Shown here: in pieces, positions 1-13,200 of the stretch
Position numbering within the stretch: the first letter of the stretch is position 1
Layout of the letters: each line of letters begins with the position of its first letter
Assembly: GCA_023678885.1 (NCBI GenBank)
Contig: CM043009.1
Coordinates: 15,369,117 to 15,433,116, forward strand
From: Pogostemon cablin
Taxonomy: Eukaryota; Streptophyta; Magnoliopsida; Lamiales; Lamiaceae
Length of the DNA stretch: 64,000 nucleotides
Direction of reading: 5' to 3'
Notes under the pieces: generated by a model
What the model was told of the DNA's origin: nothing
Database searches by the model: none
What the model saw: only the letters and a program-made list of their open reading frames with translations
Position numbers and translations under genes: made by a program

Positions 1-228
1 TGGGGCATTTTGTGTTTTTTCGCTCTTTAACCGGTTCTTAAAGTCACTTTCTACTTATAATCTTGATTGTTGATCAAAGATATTCATTTGTCAGCCATTG
101 ATTAACATATATCCTCTGTCCTTTGGAAGGGATTACTGCCCCAATCAATGTGTTAAGCCCTAATATATTTCTTCGACTCATTTGCTTGCAACAATTCTCT
201 CACTCCACCCCAATCATATGCAACCCAA

Positions 229-495
229 ATGGCAGCGAGAAATGCACTGCTCAAGTACCTTAGAGTTGACGTCGTCACATTCCCGCCGCTACAAAATCCT
301 AGGACTGTCGCCGGAGGCTTGTCGCAGCTGATCACACATCATTTTTTCGACTAAGCAAGAGGCTCTTTTCTCAACAAGTCCGAGGTTACCGATCGCGTCC
401 TCTGCGTTGTCAAAAACTTTCAGAAAGTCGATCCTTGCAAAATTCACTCAATCAATCTTGCTGTTGATTTCCTTGCATCTCACCCCCCAAGCTAA
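229..495 (+). pseudogene. Mitochondrial acyl carrier protein pseudogene, core deleted
   Basis: Reading from the ATG at 229 gives a protein start typical of plant mitochondrial acyl carrier proteins (MAARNALLKYLR). A stop codon follows at 352-354 (codon 42). The same frame then continues with ARGSFLNKSEVTDRVL, CVVKNFQKVDPCK and a C-terminal IHSINLAVDFLASHPPS, ending in TAA at 493-495. The family makes the carrier used for lipoate and fatty acid synthesis and in complex I in mitochondria. The family segment between VVKNFQKVDP and the C-terminal helix is absent. That segment carries the DSL motif whose serine takes the phosphopantetheine arm, so the copy could not work even without the stop. The frame is kept across the deletion and the coding parts are joined without introns, which suggests a retrocopy or a copy of a mis-spliced transcript. 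Identification is from remembered family motifs; I am confident of the family, less of how the copy arose. Confidence 0.85.
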
Positions 496-1401
496 ATAGT
501 GAGTGTCCATTAGTTTTTCTTCTCTTATTTGCATCAAGCTAGCACCATTTCACTTTCTTGCACCATTTCACAATTAAAGAAACACTCTGTTCGATTGAAG
601 AATCGTCGGACCCACACTTTGAGGTTTTCTATTCCGATCACCTATACACACCTTCCAGTGCCGAAGAAGGATGCCCTTGGACTGTGATTCATAAATGATA
701 TTCCTCTTTTGATGAGACGTCTGTAAGAAGGAAATAAACCTACATGTTCAATCCCTCCAATCGGGCCCTAATTTGTCCTCTTTCGAGCTTTAGATCGATC
801 TTATGGGGTCGGATTTATCGTTGATCGAATTCATAGTTTTTGGGCGGCAATCTTTAATTGTGAAATTATAAGTTATCGATCTCCTTCATCGTCTATTTTG
901 TTCTCCATTTTTTGTTTGCGTGTTTGAAATTCATCCTTGCGTAGTCCGTCAAATTTTATATTCTTGGTTCAGTACATTAGTGGTGTGTGCGTTGTTTAAC
1001 GAGAGTGCAACAGTTACATTTGAATTGAATTTGTGTTATGATGTTAGGATAATTTGAATTCACTACAAGTCTATAATTCTGTAGGATAATTCTCCATTCT
1101 TCCCATTCTCTTTCTTTTTTTTTTTACACTTCACGCTCTAAATTCGATTTTTAAAAGAATCATTTATGCCCTTTACAAGTGATTATTCCCTATGTCAATC
1201 CCTTTCTTCCATCACTAGGTTTTAATTGGGCATCCTTCTCTGCTCCCAAGATCTAGGAATTTGGTGCAGTCCTTCGAAGCTAAGCAGTTCAATTTGTATA
1301 TATTTGCAATCATCAATTGATTATGTATATCTCCTTCGTTTAAGACACATGGTGTTTAATGAAATTATATAGTGTTGATTGTTTTGAGAATTTCTATAAT
1401 T

Positions 1402-1449
<48 letters not shown>

Positions 1450-4400
1450 TGTTTATGGGTATTTTTGTTTATGGGTATGAGCATTCTCTTTTATTTGATT
1501 CCATGGCAGGCAACATCTTATCACATGAATACTAATTAAGCAAAAAAATATGAAACATATATATGAATGAAATAATATGTTATCACTGTAATTATATGGT
1601 AGAAGCTGTATGATTTCTCCATGATATTATTGAGTTTGAGTAATTCTTATTGGCATTAGGAAGAGCGAGGGGATGTGAACTCATGTGAAGGATTGATGCA
1701 TTCACATGTATGCATTCGAAATTAGAGTTGTTGTTTATTGTGGTTTGGGAACTTGATTGATGCATGAGAGAATACTAAAGAAGTGGTGTTGTGTAAGTCT
1801 CTAAAGAAGTAATTAATTATGATTTTTGGTTGTGTATAAGTTGTTGGCAACCTATATTTGAAAATGTGAGATTTGACGATGATCCTTAATTATAATTTAT
1901 GATGAAAATGAAATACTTTTCGTATAAATGAAATTTTGGTTCTCATATATTTGGTCATTAGGTTGAAATGAATTATTATTTTTTTCTTAATTTTCTTCTT
2001 TTGTTTTTTTATTTTAGGGCATGATTTTACCAACTCCTTTACATTGTCTTAGGTGAATGGTGAACCATATTTTTAAATAATCTCATTGATAATTTGAACA
2101 CATCAGATTGTGGTCCCTTTTTCTATCATTGATGCGACGAGATTCTGTAAACATGGGTAATGTTTTACATCATATCGACGAGCTCTTAAGTAAGTAGTGC
2201 GTTAAGATCATACATTACGTACGATTTCATCAAAGCTGGCGCCATTTGTGAGTTTTTATTCTATCTTGATTTTCTTCGCATTCCTAATTAGTTTAATTAT
2301 GTATTTATATTTATATTCCACATTTTATGATCATTAGCTTCTTTCTACAATGGTCTTTAGGAAAAAAACTTGATGGTCCAATTCCAAACCTACCTTGAAA
2401 CCGGCAACCGAAATTTTAAAAGTTGTATTCATATTTAAAAGAATAACATTTCAGTTTCAATTTTGGCGTAATTTTTTCATAATGAAACAATCAATCATCA
2501 CCTTAGAACATGAACAATTTTTTACATACTTTGTATATTTTGCTTTCATTAAATAATTCCATCAAATTTCTTATGTATTCATTCGTAATGAGAGGTATTT
2601 GTTTGATGTGGTTTGGGAATTTGATTGATACATGGCACATTGATGAGTTGTTATTGATTATAAGCATCTGCATAATGGTTTCTAGATATGAATTTCCAAG
2701 TCTAATAACTTCCTTAATAAAATCTCTACAAAACATGATTTAACTTTATCCTTACCAAATTTATGAGACCAATGCCATGTACGAGATTTTTGTTGAATAA
2801 ACTTTCTTTCAACTTGGTGCTCTTAAAGTTCAACTCACTTACAATTGTATGTATGTAAGATATCTACGTATATGTACAAGTTTTGATATTCTTTGCTACA
2901 TGTATAAAGTTCTGTTGCATTTTTCTAAAAATATTTTAAGTTGTTTTTTAGTAGCACTCCTATTTTATATGATATCTTTCAAGAGATGTATAGGAAAAAT
3001 AAAGATTTTACTAGGATTTCAATTTTTATAGGTATCTTTTAAACCTCTCATTCTTATTTGTAATACTAATGTGTATAGTTTATTTTAATATATAATGATG
3101 TAACATAAAGAATTAAACTAATTATTGTTTTTACGTAATGTAAATTCTAACAATTATGACAATGCAATATTCTATATTTAATGAATACAACTAATTATTG
3201 ATTCATTTATTCACTAAAATAATCGCATATTTATTCATTTGGAAAAGGGAGTAAATATTTGTATTAAAACACTAATTTATGGCTCTGCATATCCTAAAGC
3301 TTTGATTTTTTGGAACTATTCAGTGTATACGCTATTAGGAGGAATTTGGACCAAAAGGTAAATGTAGAGATCCGACCAAGATTCAGGTTTGTTGCCCTCT
3401 TTTAATTGACATTCTTGGCGTACAATCTAAGTCACATTTATTATGATTATACATTATACATTTTTTAAAGGAACTGTTTTTTTATGTGAGATTTCCTCTC
3501 AGCATCGAATAAAATCAGCTTTCTATACACCAAGGTATTGGTTTGCAAATATGTGTTCACCTTTTTTTTTTTTGAAAATTACTTGCTTCTGTAGAATAAA
3601 CTTTATTTTCTTGGTGCACCAGCTTTTTGTTTACATACTTTATTTAAAAACGTAAATCAGGTTCTTTAAATTCTAAAAATTTTCTTTTCATAAGTTCAAG
3701 TTTCAAAAACCTTACATTTACATAGTTTTAGCATCTTTGCATTATCCATTCACCATTCATTTTCTTTATTAACCTTTTTTAGGTTTCTGTTATGAATTAT
3801 AAGTTCTTTAATCCGAACACATTCTTGGATAATGAATATTTGACCAAATATCTTATCTCATTAATAATTCTTAAGTCAAAGCAAGTTATAGTTTCTACTG
3901 TATTTGCATCAAATCCAGAGTTAGAAAAATATATACTTCATCATGACATTTAAAGCATTAGATTATGAAAATTTGAATGAAATGTCATGAAATTGGCAGT
4001 ATGCCGTTTGAGGGGAGTGGTAACTTCGAGCTTTTGAGCTTCGGAATGAAGGTAAGAAGGTATGTTTGGCTGAGTAAGTAATGTGTTATACATCATGTCA
4101 TTAAAATTATCAAAGAAGAGCTATACTCAAGGTCTCAAATCAAATTTCATATAGATTTTATTATTTAAATTTAATCCACATTCTAAAGATGTCATTCTCA
4201 ATCTTGGATTTTGAATTGAGAGAGATCAAGAACCTCCAATGAATACTAATATTTTTAGCTTTAGCTTTAGCTATTTTCATCTCAGGCCTTTGTTTGCAAG
4301 TAGTTTACTCTATATCGTGTATACCTTGCTTGACCAAACAAGCCATGATGGTATCTTCTCTTTTAGATGCGAATCTCTCTTTGATTTTATGAATAATCAG

Positions 4401-5278
4401 GTCAGTATTGTTGTTTAACAATTCATCTTTCAAAGCCATAATCTATTCCAAAAGTTTCTATTAAGTCCTTTATTATTCTTCCCTTTTATGGATAATAAAT
4501 TGGGCTTATTCAGTGCTTGAATGTTTTTCAGAAAGATGGAACTTATTTGTTTAACCTAGAAGGTTAATTCCAAAACTTTGCCAAATTAATATTGGAAAAG
4601 AGGGAGATAATGAAATCGCAAAACATCTTAGGGTAGTTGGGCTGCAAACTCTATCTGCTATGGTCCGTATTTATGTTTAATCACCATTAAATTTTATTTT
4701 AATTAAGTTTAAAGAATCTTCCAGGTTCATTTAAAGTTTGGTAACCCAACCTCAATGGATTGATCTTTTTTTTTTCAGTGGGTCGCTGGGTATATTTGCA
4801 TATTTATATTAAAAATTATACGTGTGTATAGTTTTAATTTTTTTTTGAAAATTAACTCATTACTTCTACTTGGGATCTTTTTGTAAGTTTGACCAAGTTT
4901 TCCTTCTGTTTTCTCAATGGGTTAATAAAACAAAAATAAAAAATATTTTGCAAATACTTCTTTAGTTAATATTCGGTCTATTCATATTTTCATAACATGC
5001 ATTGATTTATCCATTAGTGCTGATAAGAAAGTTTTGGTTGTTTTAGTTCTTTGATGCAGATCTATGATATTTATATTATAAATTATATTTGTAGATTGGC
5101 ATGATAGATTGAAGATTACCTATTGTAGTGTTCCTAAATTTGTTTAAATGGATTTAATTACTTTATTTGAATAACTTCATATCTGTACTCATGTGTTCTA
5201 TTTTTATTTTTGTTGTGTTCACTTTACGCGTGGAATTAAAAATATGAACTAATCCTTTTTCTATGATGATTTTAAAAT
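496..5278. other. Host non-coding DNA, no gene recognised
   Basis: AT-rich sequence without a convincing coding region; the short open frames here look like chance. One 52-nt exon-like segment (4000-4051) is bounded by a GGCAG acceptor and a GTAAGA donor. It could be an early exon of the Rab-like remnant further right, but the translation does not settle it. A microsatellite lies inside (listed separately). Confidence 0.5.
1402..1449. repeat. (ATT)n microsatellite
   Basis: About 48 bp of ATT/TTA trinucleotide repeats preceded by a short TTTA-repeat stretch; a simple sequence repeat likely to vary in length between individuals. Confidence 0.95.
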
Positions 5279-5420
5279 GATTCATATGTGGACAGTTAGT
5301 TACATAGGCACAATCGGAGTTGACTTTGTAAGTTCTTTGGATTCTCTATTTATTTTAGTACTCGCTTTGTAGAAAGTTAAGACAGTGGAGTTAGATGGTA
5401 AGACAATCAAGCCGTAAATT
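5279..5420 (+). pseudogene. Rab1/RABD-type small GTPase, two exon remnants
   Basis: Two adjacent pieces match consecutive exons of plant Rab1 (RABD) GTPases, which control ER-to-Golgi vesicle traffic. The first (5279-5327) reads DSYVDS then YIGTIGVDF, the effector-loop region, and ends at a GT donor (5328). It carries a 4-nt tandem duplication (AGTT AGTT, about 5294-5301) that shifts the frame. After a 45-nt intron ending in TAG (to 5372), the second exon (5373-5420) is exactly 16 codons, KVKTVELDGKTIKP-stop-I. It has the same length and phase as the KIRTVE.DGKTIKLQI exon of the family, and ends at a GTAAGT donor. CAA to TAA-type decay gives the internal stop. I could not find the P-loop exon or the WDTAGQ exon with confidence, so this is a fragment. 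The preserved splice sites point to a decayed genomic copy, not a retrocopy. Confidence 0.75.
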
Positions 5421-6392
5421 GTAAGTTATCCTGACTTAATTTCTCATGATTAGTTGTAATCAAGCAACAAAGCCTTAGCAATGTCTAGAAAGTGATGTTA
5501 TCATACTTTCCATTCACAATATCTGGAAGAGTTCATTACTTTGCAATATAAGCTTTTAAAAATAATGTTGACAAACTATGTAGCCATAACACAAACAAAA
5601 CGCTATGACATATATAATTCTCTATAGTCATGTCTTGGGTGATAAATAATGAATTCGTTCTATGTATTTTGATCAAATGATGTTATTCTTCTCAGAGAAA
5701 ATGTCTTTAAATTTGTTGTGCATTTCCCATATTCATAGAAATTAATATTTATATATAATGCAGAATTTTTCTTTTCAAGAATCTATATGGACATTAAGTA
5801 CTTCAGCTTTTCAAAATAGTGGACATGCATCATAAAATGATTTAAACTGAGTTGTGATTCCATGTTATCCTTACAAATTCGTATTCCATGTAAATCTGTT
5901 TTAATATTTTCTTTTATAGTATCCTTTATATCAAAGAGCTGATGGTGTAATTCTATAGATTAGGTAAAAAAAATCAAGGATCTTTCATAACTTATTTCAT
6001 TTTAACAATCTACCTTAAATATTCTACGCGCAGGACTCTTGAAGGTAACCAAGGCAACGACGATAAATATTTTCTTCATGGCCACTGCATGCAGCAGTAG
6101 AGGAAGCCCGATTCAGGTATTATTCTTGGAGAGTTGCAGCTAAACTTAGCTTTTTAAGAAATTCAAACATTTAAAGAATTAAAGAGCTTCAGAATTATGT
6201 TCCATTTTTCTCTATTTTACACTTTCTATTACATTTAAAAAAAATATTTTACCTTTGGAATTTTTTCATAAATTGTGGAGCATCAGATGATATTTGTTTA
6301 AAGAGTTGCATGCTGGAATGCATTAATGTGAGGGTAATGCTCTTCATGATGTTGTAGTTTGGGGTTGGCAAAGAGTAAGGTTTGTATATTAC
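5421..6392. other. Host non-coding DNA up to the Copia-1 insertion site
   Basis: AT-rich, no gene recognised. The last five bases (6388-6392, ATTAC) are the left target-site duplication of the nested retrotransposon block; the same five bases recur at 44831-44835. Confidence 0.6.
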
Positions 6393-6611
6393 TGTTGGAT
6401 TGTATACTAAAAGTCTACCTTTAGTATGAACATATATTATAACAATTTATTTGAAATGAAAATCATATGATCAAATGATTGCGTCTTATAATTTATTTAT
6501 ATGTCGATGCAATAGTTCACTTACTTTATACTGTAGATAATATGTTGTGCGACAACACATGGAATATCATATTATCGATTTTCTTATAAAGTATAAATAG
6601 ATGCTCACAAC
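6393..6611 (+). repeat. Copia-1 5' LTR, left part
   Basis: Matches 43446-43664 of the 3' LTR and breaks off at ACAAC (6607-6611), the target-site duplication made when Gypsy A inserted. The LTR resumes at 36924. Confidence 0.95.
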
Positions 6612-7115
6612 TGATGGGCGTTTTCTCAACAAACAAAATTAATCCTCAAGTATAAGGATATCAATTGTAGTTTCGATAGGTGATCAAGTGATTATCGCAC
6701 CCAAGAGATGGATTATTATCAATTTTATTATGTTCTAATTTACTAAGATTATGTTTTGCAATTTGATTTTGAATTGTTACGAAATTAAATAGCAATTGAC
6801 TTAAATAGCCATCAAATAATAGACAAGCAATAGAAAATACGATTGTGATCAAGTAAGAAATTAGGTAGTTCTTCGGGCATTCGATTTTACTTATTAATTT
6901 CCTTTCCATGCGTTATTGTCCGACTTTATCTTGTGGTCTATAGATGCATCACTAAACCATGCAAGTTCACTCTATAGACACAAGTAAACAAGCGTATGAT
7001 ACGTGTGAATATCCTTGGAGTAAGAGATATAATTCACCCCCTTTCTAGGTACTATAAGTATCAATTATTTTTCGTGCACTTAGTACTCTAACCCGATATG
7101 ATCTCCCTTTATAGG
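6612..7115 (-). repeat. Gypsy A 3' LTR, part left of Copia-2
   Basis: Matches 35273-35780 of the other LTR. It is interrupted at ATAGG (7111-7115), the duplication flanking Copia-2; the LTR resumes at 15583. Confidence 0.93.
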
Positions 7116-8503
7116 TGCTGGCACTTGGATCATTTGGTTAACGTGACCCGTTAGCATACCATGCGTTTCTAACACAGCAGAAGCAATAAATCATAGAAAA
7201 GATTACCGTTCACCAGGGTATGTTGATGAAGATTAATTCTCGCAGGCAGCCTGCGCAGTCCCACGAGAATGGCCATAACTTCCTCGTATGATATCGGAAT
7301 TGAGTGATCTTTGTGTTTAGATGATCCTCTCTTCGATGGCTTTCCGTCAGTATATTGATCATCAAATTCTGAGCAATTTACGATTTTATATAAATTTCGC
7401 AAAGTGGCGGACAGCAGCAGCAAACTACCTTCCGGTCTTCTGCCATATGTCCCAAGTCCGATCTCGACGTCGTGTGGGCGACGATCTATGAGACCTCCTC
7501 AATCTGCTCTCAACCCTCATCACACGTGAATAATGAATTAGATTAGGGTTCCAGATAAGTTGAGGTGACTTATATACATGGGCTACAGCAGGGACCAGGA
7601 GGAGAAATTGGGTTGGGCCTCCATTGGGCTTAAGTATCCAAGCTTAGCCCAAAGCTTATACTTAAGTCCAATAATAATAATATATTCCACTAAAATATTA
7701 TTATTGCACTACCGTACCAATCCCAAAATTATGTTTTGGGCTCCTTCTTATTATGAGCCCGTTAGTCTCCCCATGTTTAAGATATACAATGTCCATTAAT
7801 TAATTTAAGTTACTAACAACTCAATTAATTAATATCTCATCCAAGAGTAGTACCACTCAACCTCATTATCATGCCGGAATAAATTCCACCTGGAGGGTTT
7901 ACATGATAATCCTTATGAGCTCCTCAAGGGGACATCATCAACCTATGACGGACACGAATTCCTTCTACAATCAACAGCACACCATAGAGACAGCACTACT
8001 TCCCAACTCATCGAGTTTGTTGATTTAATTACATGTAAATCTCACCCATTGATGAATCAAAGAAATACATATTGCCCTACGTGTCGAGGTTATTGTATAG
8101 GGATTAAGAGCACGAACTTCCATAATAACTGAGATCAAGTTCTCCTATAAGTCAGTATAAGTCGAACGATCTCAAGCGGTCCTGCTCAATACACACAAGT
8201 GCACTAATGTGATTCTATAGCCAAGACAAGCTAATACCAAACCACACTACAACCATCCCGATAGAGAGTCCCCGTCTATCTCGATTGTGAGCATCTGTTT
8301 ATACTTTATAAGGAAACCGATAATATGATCTTCCGCGTGTTGTCGCACAACATATTATCTACAGTACAAAGTAAGTGGACTATTGCATCGAACATATAAA
8401 TAAATTATAAGATGCAATCATTTGATCATATGATTCTCATTTCAAATTAATTGTTATAACATTGTTCATACAAAAAGCTAGACTTTTAGTATACAATCCA
8501 ACA
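7116..8503 (-). repeat. Copia-2 3' LTR
   Basis: 1388 bp, starting TGCTGG and ending CCAACA. A TATA box (CTTATATA on the plus strand, 7569-7576) marks the expected minus-strand promoter. The LTR contains an 84-codon open frame (7169-7423, minus) that is not kept in Copia-1 and is probably chance. Confidence 0.95.
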
Positions 8504-8520
8504 ATCTCCCACTTATACTA
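8504..8520 (-). promoter_or_regulatory. Copia-2 polypurine tract
   Basis: Complement of ATCTCCCACTTAT, that is AAGTGGGAGAT on the minus strand, directly before the 3' LTR; primes plus-strand DNA synthesis. The same tract precedes the Copia-1 3' LTR. Confidence 0.8.
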
Positions 8521-8649
8521 AAAGACTATGCTGTCATGTCTTACGCCATACATCTGATTTCCACTCCTACAACACGACCATCAAAAGCTCTCCCCTTAAG
8601 GTCCTTGTAAATGGATTTACTAGGTTATCATTCGATGCAATCTAGGTGA

Positions 8650-11600
8650 CAACAACCTTCCCCTCATCATACGATTTCTCGTAATAGGTGGTACTCGCGC
8701 TCCATGTGTTTAATTTCCTTATGGGCTCGTGATTCCTTCAAGTTTGCAACTGCACCAATATCATCAATATAAATTGTGATATCCTTGGGCAAACTTAGAA
8801 ACACTTCGAAGTCCATCTTGAAGTTTCTAGAGTCATACAGATACTTTGGCTGCCTCATAGGCTCCAATTTATCATCTTTCCATGATGGAGTCCGGAGTCT
8901 GAAATATATTTCTATATAACACTCCTCCACATTATGACTCAACTTCCTAAAATTAAACGCATAACCTTTGAGGTGGATTTACTGCCATCCCTATCTGATT
9001 TGAAAAATCTGAATCTATGTAACCCATAAGAATCAGTGAATCTGTTCGGTAAGCCCACATATAGTTTCTAGTCCTTTTCAGGTACATAAGTATATGTCTT
9101 ACCACAGTTCAACATTCTTATTTTGGGTTACCTTGATACCCACTGTTCATGCCATCGGCAAAACAGATATCCAATCTCGTGCATAACATTCCTTAGATTA
9201 AGCTTCCTCATTTGCCGAAGCATAAGGAACCGCTTTCATCTTCTTTATCTACTTTTGTGTCATAAGACACATTCACTTAAATAAATTTACATGCTAAACG
9301 AGTAAGGATCGTATCATTATATGAAACTTGAGATAAGCATAACATCCTTTCTTGTGATCCGTATTACCGTGATCAAAAGGATATTTTTGCTTTTCTTAAG
9401 TCCTTCATCTCATACCGCTTTATCAACCATACCCATACGCCCGACAATACTCTTTCATTGTCTCCAATGAGCAAGATACTATCTACGTATAGTACAAGAA
9501 ATACCACCACGTTTCCATCACTCTTTTCAATACACAAGACCCATCCGATCATTGATTAGGTCCATGTCACTGGATTACCTCATCAAAACGGATGTTTCAT
9601 GATCTTGAAGCTTGTTTTAGTCCATTAATGGACACTTTTAAGCTCACTATCACAATGCTCTTAGCTCTTTGCAATGAATCACTCTGGTTGCTTCACATAG
9701 ATGTTTCCCTTAAGACTTCCAATCAGGAAAGCTGTCTCGACATCTATTTGTTATCCCTCATATTTCATATGAGTAGCAACAAATAAAAGAGTCCGGATCA
9801 ACTTAGGCATAGCTACCGGCGAATAGGTTTTCTCATAATCGAACCCTTTCTTTCTGAGTATACCTTTTCGCAACAAGCTTGCTTCCAAGGTTTTCACCTT
9901 ATTCTATGATCCTCTTTTATTCTTGCATGCCCGCTTCCAATGGCTTTTACGCCATTTAGCGGTTCAACAAGCATCCAGACCTAATTTAAAATCCATCGAT
10001 TCTATTTTAATATTCATTGCACTTACTAAGATTCCGCATTTTAATTTTGTAGTGCAACGTCGTATCCCTGGGATAATACCATGTTTACTAGGGATCAAGT
10101 CTTACGACTTTCCCAAAACATGTATCTCACGGGTTGTCGAATAATCCTCCCACTGCGACAAGGCACTACATGTAATTGTGTATCAGTCGTGACACGCATT
10201 GCAGTTTACCTTGTGGTATATCCTCTTGTACACTTGGTACTTATACTTTGTGTTTTCTTCTCACTACCTTTAGAACAACTCATACATGGGTTTGTGATTT
10301 ATTACATAGTCCCTTTCCAAAAATCTAGTGTTTGTGTTAACAATCACCCTTCGATCTTTTAGACTAAATAAATCACCTTCATTTTTATAGCATATCCCAC
10401 AAACAGACAAACATTCAAATGAATTACTGTTTCTAGGGCTTACCCATAAAATGAATTAAGTAATTCCAAATAATTCATCATCTATCTAATCATTACCATA
10501 AGAGTCTTATTCCTTCTATCCACCACACCATTCAGCTGGGGCATGCCCGGTGTAGACCACTTGAGATTTAATCTCAACTTCTGATTAATAGTTCCTAATT
10601 ATCCTAAGAGGTACTCGTAATGACGATTAAATCGTCATTACTTGATATATTTTCCATGATGCTTTACTGTACCAACCTTGTAATTCTTGAATAAATCATA
10701 GAATTTAGACATGCAGTGCATCAAATAAATATATCGGTATCTAGAATAATCTTCGATTATTCATAACCACCTCTCTCCTAGATAATATTAGGCCCGCTTG
10801 AATCAGAATGAACCAATTCCAACATATATATCTTTGGCTCTACACCCCTTTACCTTGAAAAGGTAATTAATCATTTTTACTTCCAAGTAAGACTCGCAAG
10901 TCCGATAGTTTCCACTTTAGATAAACCTTACGGTCCATCTGCTATCAACTTTTGAGTCCTACTCAAGTAAAATGATCTAGTCTTAGACGCCAAATGCATG
11001 TTTAGTTCATCTCCGAAGGTTACTTTCTCTTACTAAGATCAGAAGATGCATTATTAATTACTATTTGTTGCATCTGTGGAATATACATGATTAAGAGTAT
11101 ACAAATTGTCCATCAACGTACCATAACAGATTACAACTCTATCCTTCATTATAATGACCATGTCATTTAAATGAAATGGAGTATCCATCTATTAATGCAT
11201 AGAAACCGAAATCAAATTCTTTCTATGAAAACGTAAGTAAAGACAATTTTACAAAATCAAACGTTTATTCATATCATAAGATAAATAAACTACTCCCACT
11301 GTAATAGCCACTAGTCTTGTAGTTTTACCCATGTCATAACAATCTTATCCTCACTTAATAATGAACATTCAGTGATTCCAGTATCTACACACTTCGTGTC
11401 AGTAGATGTCATCACTAATCATGTTTAAACAACTAGTAAGTAAGATTCTATCCTTGTTCACTCCTTTTATGAAATTGAATTTCCTTTACCACATGTTTTG
11501 TCAGAAGTTTCCCACCATATACAACCTCTTGTAATTCATGAGAAACTTACTCAAAACATCTAGGCAATTATGAAGAATAAAATTGACTTAGGTTTCCCCT

Positions 11601-11740
11601 TCAACTTCTATTCCATGTATTTCCAATTCATTCATCAAATTCAATCATGACCTTACCGCCTTTTAAATTACTCAAGTATCCGAAGAGTTACATGAGACCA
11701 TCATATTTCTATGAACCTCTCATCTCTTCACTAGAGACTT
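8650..11740 (-). pseudogene. Copia-2 gag-pol remains
   Basis: Minus-strand Copia polyprotein in pieces. In coding order: a UBN2-type gag remnant (about 11740-11450), a gag-pre-integrase stretch (about 11335-11200) and integrase core pieces. The core pieces include LELVHSD with a catalytic Asp (near 10820) and STPGMPQLNGVVDRRNKTL (near 10550-10490). Then comes the integrase end (GYA..., near 10440), then reverse transcriptase with LYVDSILLIGDN (9478-9489, catalytic Asp changed to Ser), and RNase H ending AVANLKESRAHKEIKHMERE (8667-8942, the longest open piece). Many stops and frameshifts; no product expected. Unlike Copia-1, this copy still has the integrase core. Confidence 0.85.
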
Positions 11741-12150
11741 TAATAGGCATCATGAGACGTCCTTTGTGAGAACACACATGTATTTTCTTAAGCAGTAAAA
11801 TTCAAAACCATGATTCTTTTCTAATCATCTAATTTGGACAAGTAAATATAATTTCTTTTAGTTAATAATAAGTGAGATAAAACCATTTGAAAATCAGAGA
11901 ATCACAAATAAATATACCGATCAAAACTTCGAATTTTATCCTTTTATATTGATTCCCTCAAAATAGTATAAAAATAAAATTCACCGACATCTCAAGCACC
12001 GTGAGTCTGCAAGCCACGATAGTGTGGACGTTTACAAACCCGAACATTTACAAGAGAAGGTTTTACCCATTAATTTCATTTGTCAACCTAACTTTATGAC
12101 AAAATAATTAATAGTCGGTTCCTCTTTAGCCATGCAAATAAAAGCAGTGA

Positions 12151-12475
12151 CTCCGACGGGGAGGATACTTATTATTTACACCTAAGTGTACACCATTATT
12201 TGACTCCAAGTCCGCGGCCCAAGCTTATGTGCCTTACAAATGGAGAAGTACACACGCGCTCGGATAACTTCCTACAGTCATCAATTATAAGTCTGTACAG
12301 TGATCCGCACATGAACTCATCCGATAGGGAGGAAGGTCTATGTCAACGCGCAAGTTCATATGCATCACATTACAAACATAATTATTTAAAGAAGTCTGTC
12401 CCAGCAATCCATGAATAAACTCATCCGATGGGGAGGAAGGCTCTAATGCCGACGCGCAAGTTTATTCACATTGCT
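12151..12475 (-). repeat. Copia-2 leader direct repeats
   Basis: Three degenerate copies of a unit containing CCGA(T/C)(A/G)GGGAGGA, two of them followed about 12-18 nt later by the GACGCGCAAGTT-type block (12151, about 12319-12362 and 12423-12470). The same repeats, in the other orientation, lie at 40006-40320 in Copia-1, so they belong to the element. Confidence 0.7.
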
Positions 12476-12729
12476 AACAAACCAATAATGGAGGCCGCGG
12501 GAATTTTTACCAATCCCATCTCCCACTTAGTAATTTAACACCGAGAGTTTTTACATGCATATGATATTCAGAATAAAATACGCAACGCTAGCATGCTTCT
12601 ATTACGGCACATAAGGCAGTAAATCACAGAGAGTCATGCATACATATATAACAATAATCAATAATTAAATCAATCATTAACAGTTATATATCAGCGAATT
12701 CGATTGTTCGCCACCAGGCACGAATATCA

Positions 12730-12950
12730 GCAAAGACTTCCAGACTATCAAATTTTTGAAATTTCCAGATTGTCCAATTTTCGAAACCATCGATATCAAT
12801 CGTCGATATCGTCCAGATTATCAAAATCATCGATATCGACTAAATTATCAAATATTCGAAAAACATCAAGATTATCAACATTCCAAAACTATCGATATCG
12901 ATCGTCATATCGTCTAGATTATCAAAATCATCGATATCGACGAGCAACCA
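12730..12950. repeat. ATCGATATCG-rich degenerate tandem repeat
   Basis: Repeats built on (C/T)CAGATTATCAAAATCATCGATATCGA, about 5-6 degenerate copies with self-complementary ATCGATATCGAT cores. Inside the Copia-2 leader; no counterpart in Copia-1. Confidence 0.7.
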
Positions 12951-13200
12951 TATATAACAATAATAGATAATTAAATCAATTATGTCAGTTATATATTAGG
13001 AATCAATTCAACATCCATATATAACAATAATAGACAATCAATTATAGCAGTTATGTATTAGGAATTAATTCGACATCCATATATGACAATAATAGATTAT
13101 TAAATCAATTATAGCAGTCATATATTAGGAATTAATTCGACATCCATATATAACAATAATATACAATCTATTATGGCAGTTATATATTAGGAATTAGTTT
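12948..13200. repeat. About 65-bp minisatellite in Copia-2 leader
   Basis: Four tandem units, each with CATATATAACAATAATAGA, a variable AAT stretch, and a (T/C)AGTTATATATTAGGAATTAA block. A fifth, diverged unit lies at about 13320-13385. Internal expansion within the element. Confidence 0.85.

Noticed and set aside
7169..7423. 84-codon frame in both Copia-2 LTRs as a real gene
   Set aside because: Present twice only because the LTRs are nearly identical; not preserved in the Copia-1 LTR and no domain visible.
9592..10362. Plus-strand frames in Copia-2 and their minus-strand equivalents in Copia-1 (41514-42384) as a conserved gene
   Set aside because: They are antisense to decayed reverse transcriptase/integrase; similarity between copies reflects the shared element.
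12948..13200. Regular repeats resembling a CRISPR array
   Set aside because: Units are contiguous minisatellite copies inside a retrotransposon leader, with no unique spacers and no cas genes; plant nuclear DNA.
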